Part shown: positions 1 to 8,400 of the stretch, in pieces
How the letters are laid out: the number at the start of each line of letters is the position of its first letter
Position numbering within the stretch: position 1 is the first letter of the stretch
Assembly (NCBI GenBank): GCA_018402155.1
Contig: JAGYJG010000001.1
Location: forward strand, 1,004,198 to 1,068,197
Length of the DNA: 64,000 nt
From: Bacteroidia bacterium
Lineage (GTDB): Bacteria; Bacteroidota; Bacteroidia; NS11-12g; UBA9320
Direction of reading: 5' to 3'
The notes under the pieces: model-generated
The model's database searches: none
What the model saw: only the letters and a program-made list of their open reading frames with translations
Told to the model about the DNA's origin: nothing
Made by a program: the position numbers and the translations under genes

Positions 1-742
1 ACATACCACCACAGACACTCAGTACTTGTCCGGTGACGTATGATGACAAATCACTGCCCAAATACACACACGCATTGGCCACGTCATTTGTTGTTCCACC
101 CCTTTTTAGTGGGATGCCTTCAGTCCATTTTTTAAGTGCTTCTTCGCCCAATTCTGCTGTCATTTCGGTCTCTATAAATCCCGGTGTTATCACATTGCAT
201 CGCACATTTCTGCTGCCCAGCTCTTTAGCCATAGATTTACTAAAACCAATAATGCCGGCCTTGGATGCTGCATAGTTACTTTGTCCTGCATTCCCCATCA
301 CTCCTACCACGCTGCTCATATTTATGATACTGCCACTTTTTTGTTTCAAAAAGGTGCGCAAACTTGCCTTGGTAAGGTTAAATACTGATTTCAGATTTAC
401 GTTCATCACCTCATCCCATTGCTCTTCGTTCATACGCATCAGCAGGTTGTCACGGGTGATTCCAGCATTATTTATGAGTATATCTATACGTTCAAAATCA
501 GCCACCACTTGGTCTACAAATTGTTGCGACGACTCAAAATCTGACGCATTGCTTTGGTAGCCTTTTATTTTTACGCCGTATTTGGTGGTTATCTCTTCTT
601 CTAGGGCTTTAGCTTTTTCTACACTACTAGCAAAACTAAAAGCAATGTTGCATCCTTGCTCTGCATATTTCTCGGCTATTCCTCTTCCTATGCCTCTACT
701 GGCTCCGGTTATTATTGCGGTTTTATCGTCTAATAATTTCAT
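1..742 (-). CDS. fabG: 3-oxoacyl-[acyl-carrier-protein] reductase FabG (stop codon cut by window edge)
   Basis: Cytoplasmic short-chain dehydrogenase that reduces 3-oxoacyl-ACP with NADPH in fatty-acid elongation. It is absent from the ORF track because no stop lies in the window. Translating the minus strand gives MKLLDDKTAIITGASRGIGR, with the Rossmann TGASRGIG motif. Further along are NNAG (in ILINNAGITRD), the catalytic Ser in NMSSVVG and the YAASK Tyr/Lys pair. The C-terminus VTGQVLSVCGGM is the usual FabG ending, and base 1 (T on the coding strand) would be the first base of the stop, so the protein is complete at about 247 aa. An ATG six bases upstream (748) is an alternative start. 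A TACCTTTG box lies at 765-772. Confidence 0.93.
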   Translation of the reverse strand, partial: MKLLDDKTAIITGASRGIGRGIAEKYAEQGCNIAFSFASSVEKAKALEEEITTKYGVKIKGYQSNASDFESSQQFVDQVVADFERIDILINNAGITRDNLLMRMNEEQWDEVMNVNLKSVFNLTKASLRTFLKQKSGSIINMSSVVGVMGNAGQSNYAASKAGIIGFSKSMAKELGSRNVRCNVITPGFIETEMTAELGEEALKKWTEGIPLKRGGTTNDVANACVYLGSDLSSYVTGQVLSVCGGM

Positions 743-764
743 ATCCATTATTCTAAGGTGATAG

Positions 765-772
765 CAAAGGTA
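765..772 (-). promoter_or_regulatory. -7 box TACCTTTG upstream of fabG
   Basis: On the minus strand this reads TACCTTTG, an exact match to the Bacteroidota -7 consensus TAnnTTTG. It ends 22 bases before the chosen ATG, a normal spacing for a short leader. I see no clear -33 TTG at the expected distance, so this is only a probable promoter. Confidence 0.5.
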
Positions 773-896
773 TTGCAACTCACCTAAACTTTATATGCAA
801 TTTGTAAGCAATAATCTAAATTTAGTGCAAATCACATTGCATATGTGAACTTTTTTTAAGGTTTCATTCTGGGCTTTCTAGAAAGTCAAAATGGTT

Positions 897-1367
897 TCAA
901 TTCTTTTTCAATTCAAAGTGAAAAGGTAAAAATTGGCTAACATCCTCTGCCATAAATACCTGCTCAGCTCCATCCCACATCCATATTTTAATGGGGCTTT
1001 GTTGCCTATTTTGTAAATCGCTAATCACTTGTAAACAAGCGGCACAAGGCACTAGCATATTAGGGACTTTGTATTTGGTAGAGGTAGCGTAAACTGCTAT
1101 TTCGGTCACCTTATTAGTATCTAGTGTTTTGGCACTTTCAAAAAGCGCTACACGCTCTGCACATAGACCCGAGGGAAACGATGCATTTTCTTGGTTGCTA
1201 CCCAGCCCTATATGCCCATTGTGATGCAGTACGGAGCACCCTACATAAAATTCTGAATACGGGGCGTAGCTTTGCTGGCTTGCCAATTGTGCTTGTTTCA
1301 ACAAAGCTATTTTATCTGCTGACAGATTTGCCAGGATATATGTTTCTATTTTTACAGTCTTCTCCAC
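897..1367 (-). CDS. cdd: Cytidine deaminase
   Basis: Cytosolic zinc enzyme of pyrimidine salvage, deaminating cytidine and deoxycytidine to uridine forms. The zinc and catalytic motifs are both visible: C69-A-E71 (Cys ligand and proton-shuttle Glu) and P107-C-A-A-C111 (two more Cys ligands). The substrate-pocket region YAPYSEFYVG is also present. At 156 aa it is of normal length for the homotetrameric or short class. The only start that keeps the N-terminal helix is GTG; no in-frame ATG is nearby. It sits alone between fabG (same strand) and the divergent saccharopine dehydrogenase. Confidence 0.92.
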   Translation of the reverse strand: MEKTVKIETYILANLSADKIALLKQAQLASQQSYAPYSEFYVGCSVLHHNGHIGLGSNQENASFPSGLCAERVALFESAKTLDTNKVTEIAVYATSTKYKVPNMLVPCAACLQVISDLQNRQQSPIKIWMWDGAEQVFMAEDVSQFLPFHFELKKN

Positions 1368-1452
1368 CTCGTTATTTTGGGTGCAATATCCACATATTCT
1401 TCTGAAATGCTGCTAAATTCAAAATATTTGTGCAGCTTTGACCATACATTAT

Positions 1453-2793
1453 ATGAAGAAAATAGTTGTTTTTGGTGCAGGTTTATCTGCTACCTATTTG
1501 ATAAGTTATCTAGAAGAAAATGCAGCGGAAAACAATTGGCGACTTTACGTTGCTGATAGGGACCTTGCACTTGCCATAGGCAAGTGCAAGTCTGAAAACA
1601 CACAATGTATAGCCATAGATAGCAACGATGATGAAGCAGTAAGCAAATTGATTAGCGGTGCAAGTTTGGTAGTTAGTATGTTGCCAGCATCTTTACACAT
1701 CAGAATAGCTAGGGAGTGCTTATTTCAAAAAATACATCTAGCAACTGCATCTTACCTCTCTGCAGAGCTACAAGAACTAGATGCCGAGATAAAGAAAAAT
1801 GACTTAATATTTTTAAATGAATGTGGATTGGATCCCGGTATAGACCATCTATCTGCTATGAAACTGCTAGACAGTATTCGCTTGCAAGGTGGAGAAATAA
1901 CAGAATTTGAAAGTTTTACTGGCGGCCTAGTAGCACCAGAGTGTGTAGACAATCCGTGGGGATACAAATTCACTTGGAACCCACGTAATGTAGTACTTGC
2001 AGGTAGTGGCGGTGCAGTAAAATTTATACACAATGGGCAGTATAAATTTATACCTTACCACCGTGTTTTCAGGCGAACAGAGCTGGTAAACATAAAGGGA
2101 TACGGAAAATTTGAGGGCTACGCCAACAGAGATAGTCTAAAATACCGGGAAACCTATGGGCTACACCACGTGAAAACGATGTACCGCGGCACGTTTAGAA
2201 GACCTGGTTTTAGCAAAGCATGGAATAGTTTTGTGCAACTAGGTGCTACTGATGACAGCTACATTTTGCCAAACTCTAGCCAAATGAGCCACCGCGAGTT
2301 TATCAATACCTTTTTGCCCTATCACCAGACAGATAGTATAGAGCTTAAGCTAAAATCCTACTTAGGTATAGAGCAAGATGACATCTACTTATGGGAAAAA
2401 CTAGAAAGTACTGGCATTTTTTCGGATGAAAAAATAGGATTACCAAGCGATTCTACACCAGCCCAAATACTGCAGTGCATTTTAGAAAAAAAATGGAGCC
2501 TAAAAGATGACGATAGAGATATGATAGTAATGTGGCACAGGGTGTGCTACACACAAAACAACACTTCAAAAACCGTGGAGAGTAGTCTAGTTTGCGAGGG
2601 ACAGGACAGAAAACATACCGCTATGGCCAAAACCGTAGGCCTGCCTCTTGCTATGGCGTGCAAGCAAATTTTGAAAGGGTCTATTAGTCTGCGAGGCTGC
2701 ATACTTCCCACACATCCAGAAATTTATACTCCTGTTTTGAACGAGCTAAAAAAGTACGGTATTGTTTTCAATGAAACTCAGATAACTGTATAG
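1453..2793 (+). CDS. Saccharopine dehydrogenase family protein (NADP+, L-glutamate-forming type)
   Basis: Predicted cytoplasmic oxidoreductase that interconverts saccharopine with 2-aminoadipate semialdehyde and glutamate, in lysine metabolism. The N-terminus MKKIVVFGAGLSATYLISYL is a Rossmann nucleotide-binding motif (GAGLSA). NECGLDPGIDHLSAM and SFTGGLVAPECVDNPWGYKFTWNPRNVV are hallmark stretches of the LYS9-like family. The tracked ORF begins at a TTG five codons earlier; I use the ATG at 1453 because the Rossmann strand starts there, giving 446 aa. No lysine-pathway partner is adjacent, so direction (synthesis or breakdown) is open. Its stop codon lies inside a hairpin shared with the convergent DUF4249 gene. 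Confidence 0.88.
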   Translation: MKKIVVFGAGLSATYLISYLEENAAENNWRLYVADRDLALAIGKCKSENTQCIAIDSNDDEAVSKLISGASLVVSMLPASLHIRIARECLFQKIHLATASYLSAELQELDAEIKKNDLIFLNECGLDPGIDHLSAMKLLDSIRLQGGEITEFESFTGGLVAPECVDNPWGYKFTWNPRNVVLAGSGGAVKFIHNGQYKFIPYHRVFRRTELVNIKGYGKFEGYANRDSLKYRETYGLHHVKTMYRGTFRRPGFSKAWNSFVQLGATDDSYILPNSSQMSHREFINTFLPYHQTDSIELKLKSYLGIEQDDIYLWEKLESTGIFSDEKIGLPSDSTPAQILQCILEKKWSLKDDDRDMIVMWHRVCYTQNNTSKTVESSLVCEGQDRKHTAMAKTVGLPLAMACKQILKGSISLRGCILPTHPEIYTPVLNELKKYGIVFNETQITV

Positions 2794-2816
2794 CGCAAGC
2801 TAAGGTAGCTTGCGCT
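2792..2816. terminator. Hairpin spanning two convergent stop codons
   Basis: A perfect 10-bp inverted repeat, AGCGCAAGCT / AGCTTGCGCT, with a 5-nt loop. The left arm overlaps the TAG stop of the saccharopine dehydrogenase (2791-2793). The loop side holds the TAG stop of the DUF4249 gene (2800-2802 on the minus strand). There is no clear U-tract, so it may act as a bidirectional transcript end or 3'-end stabiliser rather than a classical intrinsic terminator. Confidence 0.5.
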
Positions 2817-3675
2817 GTGCTGCCGTTTCGGTAAAAAAACAAAATGCACCTAAACCTCTATCTATATTACCAGCTACCCTACTCACACTAGCTAATGGGC
2901 CACCGTACACATGAGTATTATTATTCACATCTATGTAAAAATTATACATCGATTCCGAAATTATTTTTAGGACTACTTCTACTTCACTCGGCTCAAAATC
3001 TGGGTATTCAACCAAATTTTTTTTAAATAACAACTCCAACTTTCGTTCGTTTCCATTCCACGTTTCATCACTAAAAATAGCCAATCTTTTTCCAGTTGAA
3101 ACAGTTCTAATATTGCTCAAAAAGAGTTTGTCTGTGCTGGTAAAAGCTATTGGATACCTCTTTAAAATAGAATCCTGGCCCACTTTTTCTTTTCCTACCA
3201 CATTTATACTCAACGTATACTTATTTGTATCCAAAACATCCTTTAGCTGTATGAAAATCCTGTAGCTTTCATCTTCGTCTGTTATCGTATCTAAACTGAA
3301 ATCTGGCTTTGTATTGGGCACTAGATCTTTAGCTCTTATAGGTGGTAATCCGTTATACCCTACTTGTAACTCGTAGGTGCTACCGACAATAGGCTTATAT
3401 GGCAGCAGCAGTTTATCGTTTTGGAGGGTTACACTATCGCTCATCAGCAAAAGTCCATCTTTTAGTAAGAGTACATTTACTTTTCCTTTCAGTAAACTTA
3501 GTGAAGGATCAATGAGTGTAGGAGTTGACTTACTCAAACTCATGTTCATAGTAGAATCTGAAGATAAGAAACCATTGAGAACCAATTTGGGTTCAAAATC
3601 TAAATTATCAAAAGGCAGTTGTTTTTCACAGCCTAATAGGGCAAAACCCATGATTATATAAAAGCATTTTTTCAT
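2800..3675 (-). CDS. DUF4249 family outer-membrane lipoprotein
   Basis: Predicted lipoprotein of 291 aa whose function is not known. The N-terminus MKKCFYIIMGFALLGCEKQL is a lipoprotein signal with lipobox Cys at about residue 16. The following KLVLNGFLSSDSTMNMSLSKS matches the start of DUF4249 proteins, which in Bacteroidota are encoded next to TonB receptors and are taken to be surface partners of the receptor. Here its ATG overlaps the receptor stop by 4 bases (ATGA), so the two are translationally coupled. It is the last gene of the sigma/anti-sigma/receptor operon. A substrate cannot be read from the sequence. Confidence 0.75.
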   Translation of the reverse strand: MKKCFYIIMGFALLGCEKQLPFDNLDFEPKLVLNGFLSSDSTMNMSLSKSTPTLIDPSLSLLKGKVNVLLLKDGLLLMSDSVTLQNDKLLLPYKPIVGSTYELQVGYNGLPPIRAKDLVPNTKPDFSLDTITDEDESYRIFIQLKDVLDTNKYTLSINVVGKEKVGQDSILKRYPIAFTSTDKLFLSNIRTVSTGKRLAIFSDETWNGNERKLELLFKKNLVEYPDFEPSEVEVVLKIISESMYNFYIDVNNNTHVYGGPLASVSRVAGNIDRGLGAFCFFTETAAQRKLP

Positions 3676-6224
3676 AGTCTTATGCTGTATTTTAAGGTAG
3701 GAAGTATGGGCAGGTACGAGCGTAGTTTTAGCTGTGGATCGGAATTTTCATCTAGCCCAATAAAAGCCATAAATGGATTTAGCCTATTGTACACATTATA
3801 TACTCCAAAGGTAAAAGTACTAGAAAAATTACGATGTTGTCTTTCTTTCACGCACGCTATGTCTAAGTGATGTGTGCTCGGCAAACGATAATTATTTATA
3901 TCTCCATACTCCTCTACCACTACTTCTTCGCCACCTATCATGGTTATATATCGGGCTACAGGTATGGTAATAGGATTTCCACTAGCATAACTCCACGTTG
4001 CTATCAGTTTTATTTTTTTGTGAAAACGGTATTCTGCTAAAAGATTGATAATATGTGGTCTATCAAATTTAGAAAAATAGCCAACGTTTTCATTTATTTC
4101 GGGGACATAGCGTTTGGCTCTGCTGTAGGTATAGCTGCTATAAAAATCCCAGTTTTTATGAGTTGTTTTTGCTGCTATTTCTAGCCCATACGAATGACCC
4201 GTTCCTACTTTCAAGTTCTCCTCCCAATTTGCTTCAGAGAGCAATTGAACACCTGATTCATGCTCCAATATATTGGTATAGTATTTACTGAAAATACCGG
4301 TTTGCAATTCCCAATGGCGTTGTTTCATGACGTGCTTTGTACTAAATTGAGTCACCCCCATCGGTTGAATATTATCTGTAACTGGCAACCAAATGTCTAT
4401 AGGCAAGCCCAAATTATTATTAGGCACCAAGTGTACAAATTGATTGCTCACGAGAAAACTAAATCTCAACTGCTGCCGTTCATTGATGGCATGAAGTAAG
4501 TGCAATTTGGGTTGTATCCGAATGTAATTGGTTTGCTGAGCTAAAAAAGAGGATACCCTTAGTCCGTAAGTAATTGACCCGCCTTTGAAATAGGTTTTGT
4601 TTTCCAAGAAAGCAAACCACTCTTTGGAAAAAACTTCTCGTGCTACTAGATTGGTGTCTGTATTAGAAGTAACGGTAGTACTTATATAACCACGTTCAAA
4701 TGGCATAAACTGGTATTGTACTGCTCCTGCGCCTAGATTCAATTTATTGTTTTTACTCCACTGTATATCTGCATCTATGCCCGCACGTATCTCTTGTAAT
4801 CCATTGGCATATGTGCTAGAATTGAAAATAGAATTACTATCATTACTCAAACTATATTCATCAGAAAATCTTAGCCGATAGCCACTCACCGAAATATCAG
4901 TATGAAGTTCCACCCTACTGTTGAGCCTGCTGTTCCATTTTGCACCCATTACAGAATTTCTCCAACCCAGCGCTCCTTCTGTACGCTCTACTCCATCAGA
5001 TTGTTCTTTGAAGGTCAATTTAGTATTGAAATTTAATTGATCACCACCATTATATCCAGAAATACTAATACTATTATACTCATTGGGCTGCCAATGTATC
5101 TTGCCTGTCAAATCATATGACCATAGCTGTGTCTTTGAATTGGGCGTAACAGCATATTGAATCGGAAGAGTAAGCAAGTCTGCGTATGTCCTTCGGGCAG
5201 AGATACTATAGCTCAATTTATTCTTGACTATCGGTCCATTGAGATACAATCCGCTAGATAAAATACCCACATCTATTTCTAACTCCGTTTTATACTTGTT
5301 CCCATTTTTTAGGCTCACATCTATCACGCTACTTAGTCTATTGGTATATTTTGCTGGAAATGCGTCTTTGTGCAGTTTTATACTATTGATACTAGCAGAG
5401 TTAAAAACACTAAAAAGCCCCATCAGGTGATAGGTATTATAAATGGGTATCCCATCTAAAAGCGTAAAATTTTGGTCTGGACTACCCCCGCGAACCGTTA
5501 GTCCTTGCTGCCCAAATGATACGTTTTGTACCCCTGCCATTAGTTTTATATGTGCTAAAGCGTCTGACTCGCCACCTACGGCAACCAAATGCTTGCTAGA
5601 TAATTTCACCTCATCAAAAGCAAACGCATTAAGTTTTATTGAGTCAATATTAACCACACTCACCTCACTTAGCATATTTATTGGACTTAAATTTAGAAAA
5701 AACTGAGCATTTTGGTATAAGACTGTTTTCACCACCAATAACTGAAAATTTGGATGATAAACAATAATAGTGGCTGAGTCTAACAAGCAAAAAAGCCGAA
5801 AACTTCCATCATTGTTGGTAGTAGCGCTGCTAGCTAAATTCGCTATTTTCACTACTGCATTGGCCACACGCTCGCCAGATAATATATTAAAAACAGTACC
5901 TACAATATATCTTTCCTTTGCCGGATATAAGGAAACCGAAGTGGCATTTGCTCGGGTATGATCTACAGCGCACTGTTGTTTTATTTCATATAAAGCTTGG
6001 TTTAACGTAGAGCATTTCGGGGTGATGCTAATTGTTTTTTTGTTGATTAAGTTACTTTTATAGCTAAAGTTTACTCCTGTCTGTTCCGTCAACAACTTTA
6101 AATAACCTGCCAAATTTCCGTTGTAATGCTGAAGATTTATATCACTTTTAAATACCGTTTGTCCGTTAACCACGGAGACAATCCAAAATAGTAATATAGT
6201 TACAATACTGCGCACAGATGGCAA
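3672..6224 (-). CDS. TonB-dependent receptor with N-terminal STN signalling domain
   Basis: Outer-membrane beta-barrel receptor of 850 aa. In order: signal peptide ending about VVNGQ; an STN (secretin/TonB short N-terminal) domain at about residues 30-100 (GYLKLLTEQTGVNFSYKSNLI); a carboxypeptidase-like beta-sandwich at about 108-190; a plug domain containing GLTVRGGSPDQNFTLLDGIPIYN; then the barrel. The STN domain fits a transducer that talks to the FecR protein encoded just upstream. No ATG starts the frame: TTG (6224) or the GTG three codons in (6215) must be used. The ligand is unknown; iron-complex uptake is possible but not shown by the sequence. Confidence 0.88.
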   Translation of the reverse strand: MPSVRSIVTILLFWIVSVVNGQTVFKSDINLQHYNGNLAGYLKLLTEQTGVNFSYKSNLINKKTISITPKCSTLNQALYEIKQQCAVDHTRANATSVSLYPAKERYIVGTVFNILSGERVANAVVKIANLASSATTNNDGSFRLFCLLDSATIIVYHPNFQLLVVKTVLYQNAQFFLNLSPINMLSEVSVVNIDSIKLNAFAFDEVKLSSKHLVAVGGESDALAHIKLMAGVQNVSFGQQGLTVRGGSPDQNFTLLDGIPIYNTYHLMGLFSVFNSASINSIKLHKDAFPAKYTNRLSSVIDVSLKNGNKYKTELEIDVGILSSGLYLNGPIVKNKLSYSISARRTYADLLTLPIQYAVTPNSKTQLWSYDLTGKIHWQPNEYNSISISGYNGGDQLNFNTKLTFKEQSDGVERTEGALGWRNSVMGAKWNSRLNSRVELHTDISVSGYRLRFSDEYSLSNDSNSIFNSSTYANGLQEIRAGIDADIQWSKNNKLNLGAGAVQYQFMPFERGYISTTVTSNTDTNLVAREVFSKEWFAFLENKTYFKGGSITYGLRVSSFLAQQTNYIRIQPKLHLLHAINERQQLRFSFLVSNQFVHLVPNNNLGLPIDIWLPVTDNIQPMGVTQFSTKHVMKQRHWELQTGIFSKYYTNILEHESGVQLLSEANWEENLKVGTGHSYGLEIAAKTTHKNWDFYSSYTYSRAKRYVPEINENVGYFSKFDRPHIINLLAEYRFHKKIKLIATWSYASGNPITIPVARYITMIGGEEVVVEEYGDINNYRLPSTHHLDIACVKERQHRNFSSTFTFGVYNVYNRLNPFMAFIGLDENSDPQLKLRSYLPILPTLKYSIRL

Positions 6225-6238
6225 AGTAAGACTATTGA

Positions 6239-7159
6239 CTAATTCAAAACAATTTGTCCGTCTATTAATGCAAAGTTTTTACCGACAACATCGCTAAGTA
6301 TTTGCAGGCACAAGGCCAAGTCATCTTTCGGTAGAGTTACGGTATAAAGTTCTTTTAGACATCTGTTTTTGATGTTGTAACCTACCGCATAATTTAGTTT
6401 TAATTGACCTAGAATATAAGCCAATGGAACATCAGTACAAGAGATACCCTTGCTCCAGTTATTTTTTTTAGTAAAGGAAGTCTTGGTTACTGTTGTACCT
6501 TGCACCACAAGTCGTTCGCCAGGTAAAAGTATTACCTCTTTAGTATTTTGCAGAAAATGGACTGAGCCCTCGTGCAGCTCCACGGTCGTGATTTCTTCAT
6601 CGGTATACACGTCAAACTTAGTTCCATATACTACAACATCGCCCATATTGGTAGCTATTCTAAATGGCGTTTTAGCTTTGGCTACGTCAAAAAAAGCCTG
6701 CCCGCTGAGCACTACCTTTCGGTGTGTTTCACCATAGCCTTTTAGCACTTCTATTGTTGAGTTTTTATTGAGTAAAATAGAAGTTTGGTCTGAAAGATAC
6801 TGCTGACTTATGGTATTACTTGCACTGATAGATTTATCTGATGAGCTAAAAAACCAAACAGAAATGGAAAGAAAAGCAAGCATTGCAACACTTGCAGCCA
6901 CCCTAATCATACCTAACCTACTTCTAGATATTTTAGCGATTTTCTCCTGAAAACTATACCAAGATACATCGGTAGCTTCTTGATTATAACTCAGTTGGTT
7001 GGTCAGTTCCCAAATGGCTTTGTATTCCTCAAAAACCACATAAAGCTCCTGGGATGAGGTGAGTTCTTTCTCAAATGCCTTACAGTCTTTTTCTGACATG
7101 TTGCCAGATAAGTAACGTACTACAGCTTTTTCTTCTTTACTATACATCATTTTATACAT
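6239..7159 (-). CDS. FecR-family anti-sigma factor / signal transducer
   Basis: Inner-membrane regulator of 306 aa that should hold the ECF sigma factor and relay the receptor signal. It has a cytoplasmic N-terminal helical segment (SKEEKAVVRYLSGNMSEKDCKAFEKEL), one membrane helix at about residues 84-104 (MIRVAASVAMLAFLSISVWFF), a periplasmic FecR domain (PFRIATNMGDVVVYGTKFDVY, VELHEGSV) and a C-terminal STN-like DUF4974 region. Start choice is ambiguous (ATG at 7159, 7150 or 7147). At 7159 it overlaps the mini-ORF by 8 bases; at 7150 it begins one base after that ORF's stop. Confidence 0.88.
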   Translation of the reverse strand: MYKMMYSKEEKAVVRYLSGNMSEKDCKAFEKELTSSQELYVVFEEYKAIWELTNQLSYNQEATDVSWYSFQEKIAKISRSRLGMIRVAASVAMLAFLSISVWFFSSSDKSISASNTISQQYLSDQTSILLNKNSTIEVLKGYGETHRKVVLSGQAFFDVAKAKTPFRIATNMGDVVVYGTKFDVYTDEEITTVELHEGSVHFLQNTKEVILLPGERLVVQGTTVTKTSFTKKNNWSKGISCTDVPLAYILGQLKLNYAVGYNIKNRCLKELYTVTLPKDDLALCLQILSDVVGKNFALIDGQIVLN

Positions 7160-7307
7160 GCAACTGTTGACTCACAGTAGCCTCAAGATAAGATAGCGTG
7201 CTTTGATTGTATTCGCTTTCGGAAAGCCATATTTCTACCTCTTGGCTTTCTTTTGCTGTACATTTTCCAAAAATAAATTTTAATAATAGATTAGATTCCC
7301 AAATCAT
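7152..7307 (-). CDS. Small FecR-N-terminus-like protein between sigma factor and FecR
   Basis: A 51-aa reading frame starting at ATG 7307; the ORF track extends it to a TTG at 7337. The sequence LLLKFIFGKCTAKESQEVEIWLSESEYNQSTLSYLE resembles the cytoplasmic sigma-binding helix region found at the start of FecR proteins (pattern 'kyl.g..t..E..ev..Wl'). It has no membrane helix. It lies 45 bases after the sigma gene and overlaps fecR by up to 8 bases, which points to coupled translation. It may be a free-standing sigma-binding peptide or the relic of a second anti-sigma gene. The family likeness is by eye only. Confidence 0.5.
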   Translation of the reverse strand: MIWESNLLLKFIFGKCTAKESQEVEIWLSESEYNQSTLSYLEATVSQQLHV

Positions 7308-7352
7308 AGTGATGTTTTGTACTGAGTAATACACCAAATAATGATTTCACCC

Positions 7353-7844
7353 CTACTCTATCTTCCATTTTTCTTTAATTATTTTCAAAGCCTTGGTCAT
7401 TTGATTTTCTACGGTCTTTATACTAATATCTAGCAAGGATGCTATTTCTTTATTTTTGAGCTTGTCAATTCTACTCATCACAAAAACTTGTCGACATTTA
7501 GGTGGCAATACTTCCAGAATGGTTTGCAGTTTATCATCCGTTTCTTTTTGTTTTATATTCAAGTCTGCTGTTAACGTACTTTCCTTATCATGTGGCAGTA
7601 TTTCTACCAATTTCATTTTAGTTTTTTTGTGAAAATTGATACTCCTATTTTTTACCGCGGCAAACAAGTAAGATTTTAGCGACTCGTCTATAGTTAGCTT
7701 ATGTTTTTTTTGCCATACGGCAAAAAAAACATCATTCACCAATTCAGAAGCATCAGCATTGCTTCCGGTAAGGTAAGTGGCAAAAGAAACTAATGACGGA
7801 TGAAAACGACGATACAGCTCCTCAAAATTTTTATCTCTGCTCAA
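7353..7844 (-). CDS. ECF RNA polymerase sigma factor, FecI-like
   Basis: Sigma-70 family, extracytoplasmic-function protein of 163 aa, expected to direct RNA polymerase to the receptor operon. Region 2 is visible in LYRRFHPSLVSFATYLTGSNADASELVNDVFFAVWQK, and region 4 helix-turn-helix in LPPKCRQVFVMSRIDKLKNKEIASLLDISIKTVENQM. It heads the cluster sigma, mini-ORF, FecR, TonB receptor, DUF4249, a normal Bacteroidota cell-surface signalling order. The only family-consistent start is TTG at 7842-7844; no ATG is close. Length and domain content are normal. Confidence 0.9.
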   Translation of the reverse strand: MSRDKNFEELYRRFHPSLVSFATYLTGSNADASELVNDVFFAVWQKKHKLTIDESLKSYLFAAVKNRSINFHKKTKMKLVEILPHDKESTLTADLNIKQKETDDKLQTILEVLPPKCRQVFVMSRIDKLKNKEIASLLDISIKTVENQMTKALKIIKEKWKIE

Positions 7845-8144
7845 ATCGTTTACAATTTAATAACATTCAAAACTATGTGCAAAAAAAAACGATTGACATC
7901 TATAGTTGTGCACATGAGTCAATATAAAACCTATCAATTAATCATTCTGCATAATTTACTGCTAGATGCATTAGTATTATCAACCATAGTGTAAAAGTAG
8001 AACATTGATAATTAATCTAATTTCTATTATAATTGAAATGTTATAAAAAAATAAAGACTATTATCTCTCTTTAGCTCCATTTTCCAAAAATATTTCTTAG
8101 GAATAAAAAAGATAACCCTTACATTCGCACTCCATTAGGACAAT
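7845..8144. other. Intergenic region, sigma-factor gene to tRNA-Cys
   Basis: About 300 AT-rich bases between the divergent sigma gene and tRNA-Cys. The only recognisable element is TACATTCG at 8120-8127, a one-mismatch version of the TAnnTTTG -7 box, placed 17 bases before the tRNA and a likely tRNA promoter. The tracked ORF 7800-7994 has no protein-like features and is not called. Confidence 0.4.
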
Positions 8145-8215
8145 GGTCAGATGGCCGAGTGGCTAGGCACAGCTCTGCAAAAGCTGCTACACCGGTTCGA
8201 ATCCGGTTCTGACCT
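8145..8215 (+). tRNA. tRNA-Cys (GCA)
   Basis: A complete cloverleaf can be drawn. The 7-bp acceptor is GGTCAGA/TCTGACC. The 5-bp anticodon stem CAGCT/AGCTG holds the loop CTGCAAA, giving anticodon GCA (Cys). The T arm is ACCGG-TTCGAAT-CCGGT, and T is the discriminator base. The 3' CCA is not encoded. It is followed at once by a strong hairpin. Confidence 0.97.
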
Positions 8216-8219
8216 CAAA

Positions 8220-8254
8220 ACAAAAGCTTAGCTACCTAGTAGTTAAGCTTTTGT
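8220..8254 (+). terminator. Terminator hairpin directly after tRNA-Cys
   Basis: Inverted repeat ACAAAAGCTTA ... TAAGCTTTTGT (11 bp), continued inside by a G.T pair and CTAC/GTAG around a 3-nt loop. The T-rich 3' arm runs into TTTTGTCGTTT. It starts five bases after the tRNA and most likely ends its transcript. Confidence 0.65.
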
Positions 8255-8327
8255 CGTTTAATACGGATATACGTACTGATATTTGTTCAGTATAATCAAC
8301 TATATAATAGTACTGCGAAGCCATTAC

Positions 8328-8379
8328 CCAACTAAAAAAGAGGCTCAAATCTTCCGATTTGAGCCTCTTTTTTAGTTGG
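8328..8379. terminator. 24-bp perfect bidirectional terminator
   Basis: A perfect 24-bp stem with a TTCC loop: CCAACTAAAAAAGAGGCTCAAATC / GATTTGAGCCTCTTTTTTAGTTGG. A-tract and T-tract flank the GC-rich core symmetrically, so it can stop transcripts from either side. It separates tRNA-Cys from the convergent lipoprotein gene at 8401. Confidence 0.85.
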
Positions 8380-8400
8380 CATTAATGAATTTTTCGGTTA

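Noticed and set aside
7800-7994. 64-aa plus-strand ORF in the gap beside the sigma-factor gene
   Set aside because: It begins inside the sigma gene in antisense, has no domain or signal, and reads like random AT-rich sequence.
8145-8400. tRNA-Cys with nearby palindromes as an integration (att) site
   Set aside because: No integrase, no repeat of the tRNA 3' end nearby and no foreign gene block; the palindromes are better explained as terminators.
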